In this document: positions 58,350-64,000 of the stretch, one piece after another
How positions within the stretch are numbered: position 1 is the stretch's first letter
Layout of the letters: each line of letters begins with the position of its first letter
Source: Halichoerus grypus
Taxonomy: Eukaryota; Chordata; Mammalia; Carnivora; Phocidae
Assembly (NCBI RefSeq): GCF_964656455.1
Contig: NC_135719.1
Coordinates: 135,407,284 to 135,471,283 of the forward strand
Length of the DNA: 64,000 bases
Direction: 5' to 3'
Position numbers and translations under genes: made by a program
The notes under the pieces: generated by a model
Told to the model about the DNA's origin: nothing
The model's database searches: none
What the model saw: only the letters and a program-made list of their open reading frames with translations

Positions 58350-59464
58350 AAAAGCTTTGGAAGGAAGTAGTTCCTACCCATTCATTCAGTGGCCTAGGAA
58401 GTAGGGTAAAGAGGAACATGCTGATATTCAATAGAATATAGTAGCCCCAGAGGGTATCCACACACTTTCAGATGGATTTACCACCTGAGGTTGAATGGCA
58501 TTAAATTCAGGAGTTGGTGCAGTCCATTGATCTCAGGATCTTGATCATTGCCTGTTCGGAAATATTCTGTTCTTCCTTTTAATCACTTCCAATTTGCATA
58601 GAAACAGTGATCAGGAATGACTTCCCATTCATTCTCTGAATAAAAGGTGCTTGAGAAATCATGAGTCAGCAGCATGCACCAAAGCCACGCAGACCCATAG
58701 TTAGTTGGCTGGTTGATTCATGGAATGACACTGTCTATGTAATATAAAGGGGAGTCTGGGTTACTCAGCAGTCATGTCAGGTTAATATAAACTGCTCTTC
58801 TGAGAGGCTGCGACCAGCCCCAGGTCAGTAATCATCAACAAATAAGGATTTTGAAAAGGTGCCTAGATCTAGTGAATGCAGTTACCTCAAGTAAAATACT
58901 CAGCAGTCACATGCAGGATATGATTCCAGCAGCAGCAGCAAATTTCAATACAGCATACTGCCCTAGAAAATACAGTAACACCAGGATATGTTTAATGGCA
59001 ATAATGGGTTAAGTTGCCAGCAGAAGCTCTTCCTAGTTTCTCTTTAGATTTATAATAGACACCACCATTTTTCTTTTCACAGATGTACTGATCCATTGGG
59101 AGTTCAAGATTGATGCCATCAATGGGTTCTTGCAAGAGGAATTTGAAAGTAGTCTTCTATATTTCAAAGGATCTAAAATCTGTGAAGGTTTTCCTCGAAG
59201 TTACAATAGGAATGGAAGCAATGTCATATAGTCCAATCTCTTGGAATTATGGAAAAGCTGATGTTTTTGCTTTAAAAAGTCAATGGAGTCTGATATTGAA
59301 AGATAAGGATCACAATAATGAAGTTAAATTCTCAAGATGCTAGCAATAACTAAATTTATAAAACTAGATATTTTGGCATCCAGTCTTCAAGTTTCCAAAT
59401 GAAATTAATAAGGAAAATGGAGATGGGAAATTAAACCCTTATTTGACATTTCCATTATATTACA
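58350..59464. other. No recognised gene
   Basis: Unique-looking sequence. An acceptor-like TTTTTCTTTTCACAG ends at about 59082 before a short open frame (59110-59343), but no donor or protein family supports an exon. Confidence 0.35.
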
Positions 59465-59725
59465 GGAAAGCAGTGAAGTGTTGTGTTTATAGCACTCTAG
59501 AGCCAGACTATTCAGTTTTAACCTTCAGGCTTAACCATGTACTAAACTTATGGGGCCCTGGGCGTGATTTAATTTACAGAAGCTCTGTAAAAATGTTTAT
59601 GATAGTAAGAGCACCTACTTCACAGGGTTAATGTAATTATTAAATGAGTTAATACATGTAAACACTTAAAAAATAACTGGCAACCTAGAAAAACATTTAC
59701 CAAAGTATTTATTATTAATATTATA
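59465..59725 (+). mobile_element. MIR
   Basis: AGCACTCTAGAGCCAGACTA, GGGCCCTGGGCGTGATTTAA, GAGCACCTACTTCACAGGGT and AAATGAGTTAATACATGTAA lie in MIR order, covering nearly the whole element. Confidence 0.88.
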
Positions 59726-62000
59726 AACATATAGCTATATAAAGTCAAACTAATCCTAATTAGCCCTGGTTCCAGAGATTAATAAAGATGTGTAGGAAAA
59801 AAAAAAGTATGATTAGCCAATTCCCTGGTCACCTCTGAATGCTTTTGAATTCTTCATTTATATAAGTCATTTATACTTCCTTGAAATCATTTCAGAAAAT
59901 GGCGTCTTCCTTTTTTCTTATGTCCCCCCCACTTGATTCTCTGAAGATCTTAAAATTTATGGAGTTTTCATTAAGAATTAGTCTTACGGCAGCTAAGGGG
60001 CCTCATTCAACAGCCTAAGATTTTGCATTATCTTTGTGTAGAACAAAAAACTATGTGTTGGAATGGTATGAATTGAATTCACATGGTTTTTTTGCTTGTT
60101 TGTTTGATTTGCTTTCCTCCCCAGAAATTATACAAGAATGGACATATGTTCCTCAAATTGATTTCTTAAAGAGTATTTTTTGAAAGGAGCCTTTCAACAT
60201 CAGATGAACATAGATGTGAATATAGCAATTTTTTTTTTTAATATTTTCATAACATTCAGAAAACATCAGGCTGGGAACGTGTTGATGGTGAGGCAAGAGA
60301 CAACATAGAAGAAGTCAATGAATACATCATACAGTTTCAACTTAGAAAAGCTATTTTAAAGACTTTGTAGAAGCAAAACTCATTTGCCAAAAAATCAAGA
60401 AAATTTCGTAGCTTTTATTTTGTGTCCTGTCATTTGAATACAAATGAGATCAATGGAAGTATTCTTGCCTGAACTGGAAAACTGACAATCAAACAGCAAC
60501 AGTCTACGGTCTTTGGAGTGACAATTTTGAGTAAGGGTTACAGACTAGGTAACTCATGATGTCAGAGCCTTTTTGAATAGAGTACTCTGGAAAAGAGAAA
60601 AGAGCCAGCGTGTTCGTGGGACTTTAAAATATTAATTAGTACTTTGACGTCACTGAGATGTGACAATGTATCATACATGGAGAAAGTAGAGACAAGGAGA
60701 ATCAAATGATTTCCTTCAAGCCTCAAAGCTATTTTATCAGTAGAACGAAATCATTTTGATTCTTCTACATGAATGCCTGTGTATGGTTTCTATTCAGTTT
60801 CTGTCTTACAAAATTCTTTAGATTCATCTTCATCATCTAAACAGCGAAATTTGCAAATTCATCATCTTCTGTAGATACCTTGCTTCATACATTTGTTGCT
60901 TTTAATCATTCTGAATATGGTTCCTTTGTAAGTATTATGTTTTCACTGACTGGATGCTTGAGAGATTAATTTTTTATTTTCCCTTAAAATTCAAATAATT
61001 CTCTAGGCCGTAGATTGATGATGTTATTATTGTATTAAGTTTGATGACGTTCTGTGAGTTTTTTAATCCACACACTAACACTTTGCATCAGCTCAGGAAA
61101 AAGGTGTTTTTGGTATATATTTAAATTATGCTTGTCTTCCAATTGTTTTACTGATGTATCATTATATTTCTGGTTATTTAATCCCTGTTTTTCCGTACTT
61201 TCTGGGGCCGCCCAAGTTTTCCTTTATTTTGATGATGACGGTTTCTTCTCTTTTACTTCTGTTTTTTGCTGTTGTGGGTGAAAATAATATATCTGTTACT
61301 CTATTTTAAATTCCATTTTATTATTTTTTAAATTTCTTCAAAACATTATCTAATTTCAACTCCTTTTTATCTCTTTATAGTTTCTTCAATTTATGTGATT
61401 ATATTCTATCCCATCGTTTTTCATATCAGGCATATAAATCTCAAAATTTCATCAGATTCCTGTGACAAATCACTTTCAGTGATATGCTCCTTGGAGAGGC
61501 ATTCTTTGGTGGAATCATCTGGAATCGTATTTGTTTTCTCTTTTTGTTCACTATCATTTCAAAGACCTAATGCAGGTCTTGTTTTCTGTTTTCTGTTTCA
61601 TCTCTGAGTAGCATGAGATCTATTCAGCATTTGATAGCATATAAGCTGATTGAGTGTCCTTACTTCTCCTTACTGTTTATGTCACAATGAGAAGCTTCTC
61701 TTCCTAAACCGCATCTTCTACAATAAGGCTGTGATGCCTAATAATCACTAATTCATGTTAGTCATCTGTTGGACCTTCTCCAACAGTTTGAATTTTCCAG
61801 TTCTCTGACATAGCCTTTTAGGCAGGTGTAGGTGTTCATTCTCCAATATGAACTGCTCCTGATGTTCCTATCTCCACTCCCAATTATAATGTTTTCATTA
61901 GTGTCATAGGATAGTGTGCCAATTTCTATTCCTTTCTCATTTTTAATTTGTGTTGCATATAGAAAGCTATAATCTGGAGGAATAAGGAAAAGGTTAACTT
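59726..62000. other. Long stretch without a recognised gene
   Basis: About 2.3 kb. From 61000 the plus strand is T-rich and gives Phe/Leu/Ser-rich frames (61054-61281, 61395-61607). They look like composition effects. Confidence 0.4.
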
Positions 62001-62340
62001 AAGTTTTGCACCCTCTTCCATTGATTTATTTATTTGTATCAGTGTGGTCCCATTATGTTTATTTTATAATTGGGTTACATTACAATACTACATTATTTCT
62101 TTTGTTGTTCAAATTATCCTAGCTTTGTCCATTGGGAGCTCTTTCTATCAGGTTCCTATGTGCCTTTATTATGTCCTCAACCTTGTGTTTACTTGAGTAC
62201 TTCCTTACTTTCTGGCACTACAAGTTCCTGAGGCTTATTTTGTATATTTCCAGCCTCAGCACTAGAATCAGCCATTTCTCCAGAGAGCCCTGGTTTCTTT
62301 TATTGAAAAATGTTATTTAGAAGCCAAGGTACAGATGTTA
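62001..62340 (-). mobile_element. Probable ancient L1-type 3' region
   Basis: ATTTATTTATTTGTATCAGT, GTGGTCCCATTATGTTTATT, ACTTCCTTACTTTCTGGCAC, TCAGCCATTTCTCCAGAGAG and GAAAAATGTTATTTAGAAGC follow a dispersed mammalian repeat that I believe is an old L1 3' region read in reverse. The family name is unsure. The 62-codon plus frame at 62132-62320 is inside it. Confidence 0.5.
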
Positions 62341-63559
62341 AGTATGATCTTTCTTTAGAACAGTCAAGTGAATAAAACCTGTAATAATGAGCTGATGTCT
62401 ACTTTCACAAATATCTGAAATTCGAGTCAGTTTATAGTCACAGTTTGATTTGCTTTTCTGCTATAGTCAATATTATGCCTCATATCACCAAAAATGATGA
62501 GGGGTATAGCTTCTAGTTTTATGTTTTCCAATAGACTTTGGTGTTTTACTATTCCATCTAATTTAATTGTTAGCTTTTCATATTATGAGAATTTATTTGA
62601 ACAAAATAACAAATTTAAAATGTATATGCAAACTTAAAAAGAGTCTACTTTTTCCTTTAAAATTTTAAACCAACAGATTATATAATTTTATTTGTGAAAT
62701 ACATGTCTTTAAAATACCTTTCTTTCTTAGTTTTTAAAAAGAAGATCAGAAACAGAAGCTTTGAACTGGTAAGAAAAAGCCTAGTTTTGTTGTTGTTGTT
62801 TTTAATTTTGGTATTTACAACCTGGCAATTATATCACAAAAATAATATAACTCAGTATATTTGGTGTCTCTTATAAAACTAATAACAAAGTAGTTAACAG
62901 AATTAGACAATAAACCATAGGTTTGGGAGAAGACAACTTAAGTGGAATCAGTAGAGGAAAAAAAAATACTTTCACATGAACTTTAAAAGAATACGTGAAG
63001 CAAAATTCTAAGGAAAACCATATTGTGTTTGGAACTTGGATATATGAATTCAATTCTGAATCCACAGGCAGCTGTCTATGTAACATTGGGCTAGTTAACA
63101 GATCTGACCTACAGTTTTCTTATTGAAAACTGAAGGGAATTTCCCACTGAGCTTATTTTCCAGCATTCTTGCGAGATCAAATAACATAATGCACATGAGG
63201 GTTATTTTTAAATTGCAAAATGCTATGTAAATTACTTTTGTTAGTCTTAATGAATATGCATCATGACATTGTAAATAGGAACTGGAATTCTTGGACTGAA
63301 AGGAAAAGCGTAGATAATGAAGTGATTTTAATGGTATGTCCATGAAACTCAAAGCTCATCTTAGTAATCTTAACAGCTAGCATGGTACAGCATCGATCCC
63401 GTTAGTAAATGCTTGAATAAAAGTGAGGAACATCAAAAAACTGACTCTTCTCTTTCTGTTTCTACTGCCAGTGGCCTGGTTCAGCATGACCAACTTTGAT
63501 GGCTTTTGAATCAACTAGCTTCTCTTTGTATTCTAACCAATTAGCCTAATCTGTGTTGT
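62341..63559. other. No recognised feature
   Basis: AT-rich unique-looking sequence. Confidence 0.45.
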
Positions 63560-63572
63560 GGGAGTTATTCTT

Positions 63573-63782
63573 TTTTTTTTTTTTTTTTTTTTTTTAGATT
63601 TTATTTATTTTTTTTGACAGAGAGAGACATAGCGAGAGCAGGAACACAAGCAGGGGGAGTGGGAGAGGGAGAAGCAGGCTTCCCGCCGAGCAGGGAGCCC
63701 GATGTGGGACTCGATCCCAGGACCCTGGGATCATGACCTGAGCCGAAGGCAGACGCTCAACGACTGAGCCACCCAGGCGCCC
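63573..63782 (-). mobile_element. SINEC, type B, minus strand, young-looking
   Basis: About 25 T residues form the tail and the head CCCAGGCGCCC is intact, with most CpG sites preserved. The perfect duplication GGGAGTTATTCTT is at 63560-63572 and 63783-63795. Confidence 0.97.
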
Positions 63783-63795
63783 GGGAGTTATTCTT

Positions 63796-64000
63796 CTAAA
63801 GACTAGTATTTCCACGCCATTCCATCGATCTGAAGTAGCCAATGTCTCCTCATTCCTTTAGAGAAAAAAATACACATTTTTCAATGTAATATTAAAACAT
63901 CCAGCTTACCTTTCCATGTCTACATCCACTATTTCATCGTATAATTGTTACGTCACAACTAAAATTGAACACTACTTTTTTGATAAATTGTTTTTTCCTG
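63796..64000. other. No recognised feature
   Basis: AT-rich sequence up to the window end. Confidence 0.5.

Noticed and set aside
59060..59343. Acceptor-like TTTTTCTTTTCACAG before an open frame
   Set aside because: The frame has an early stop in the acceptor-defined phase, with no donor and no protein family.
60820..60930. Minus-strand text with an EDDEF-like reading that recalls the SEM1/DSS1 acidic protein
   Set aside because: The similarity covers only a short acidic stretch. The flanking codons do not follow the family, and acidic runs match by chance.
2516..63782. tRNA genes suggested by the tRNA-like heads of the SINEs
   Set aside because: Each head continues into a SINE body with an A tail and target duplications. 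No isolated cloverleaf was found.
1..64000. CRISPR arrays, operons, ribosome binding sites, phage or integron features
   Set aside because: The repeat content is mammalian, and no regularly spaced short repeats or dense reading frames occur.

Overview
The window is mammalian nuclear DNA that is non-coding as far as the sequence shows: intergenic, or inside a large intron. About 25 insertions are tRNA-derived SINEs with the carnivoran head GGGCGCCTGGGTGGCTCAG, a TC-rich 3' part and an AATAAATAAAATCTT(A)n tail. L1 3' ends of carnivoran type are also present. No copy has the canid-specific SINEC_Cf head. I therefore infer a caniform carnivore outside the dogs (bear, seal, mustelid or relative); the species is not determined.

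Layout. 1-4060: an old L1 on the plus strand, with ORF1-like, ORF2 and 3' parts, carrying two SINEs. 4.1-19.3 kb: a dense SINE belt with three MLT1/MaLR-type LTR fossils, AT-rich microsatellites, MIRs and a 200-base assembly gap (16262-16461). 19.3-31.8 kb: no SINEC copies at all; instead MER5A, L2, MIR, L1 pieces, a CpG-rich L1 5'-end-like block (23.4-24.7 kb), and an L1 insertion that appears to have carried flanking DNA with it (27443-28095). 31.3-45.9 kb: LTR fossils, an L1 3' part on the minus strand, an RPS15 processed pseudogene split by a SINE, a carnivoran L1 3' end, and more SINEs. 45.9-64 kb: a long polypurine tract, the youngest-looking SINEs (48996-49208 and 63573-63782), a hAT fossil, a MIR and large stretches where I recognise nothing.

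No intact protein-coding gene is supported. All long open frames lie in L1 or L2 sequence, run through the gap, or have no recognisable family. Two exon-like segments with good splice-site context (minus 17001-17155, plus 37233-37314) are reported as candidates only.

The most interesting observations are records of mobile-element mechanisms: a twin-primed L1 with probable 3' transduction inside a MIR, a 49-base tailless SINE with perfect 18-base target duplications, a short inverted copy of distant sequence inserted in an AT repeat, and a SINE-interrupted RPS15 retropseudogene. Family names rest on remembered consensus sequences, so subfamily labels should be confirmed with a repeat-masking run.
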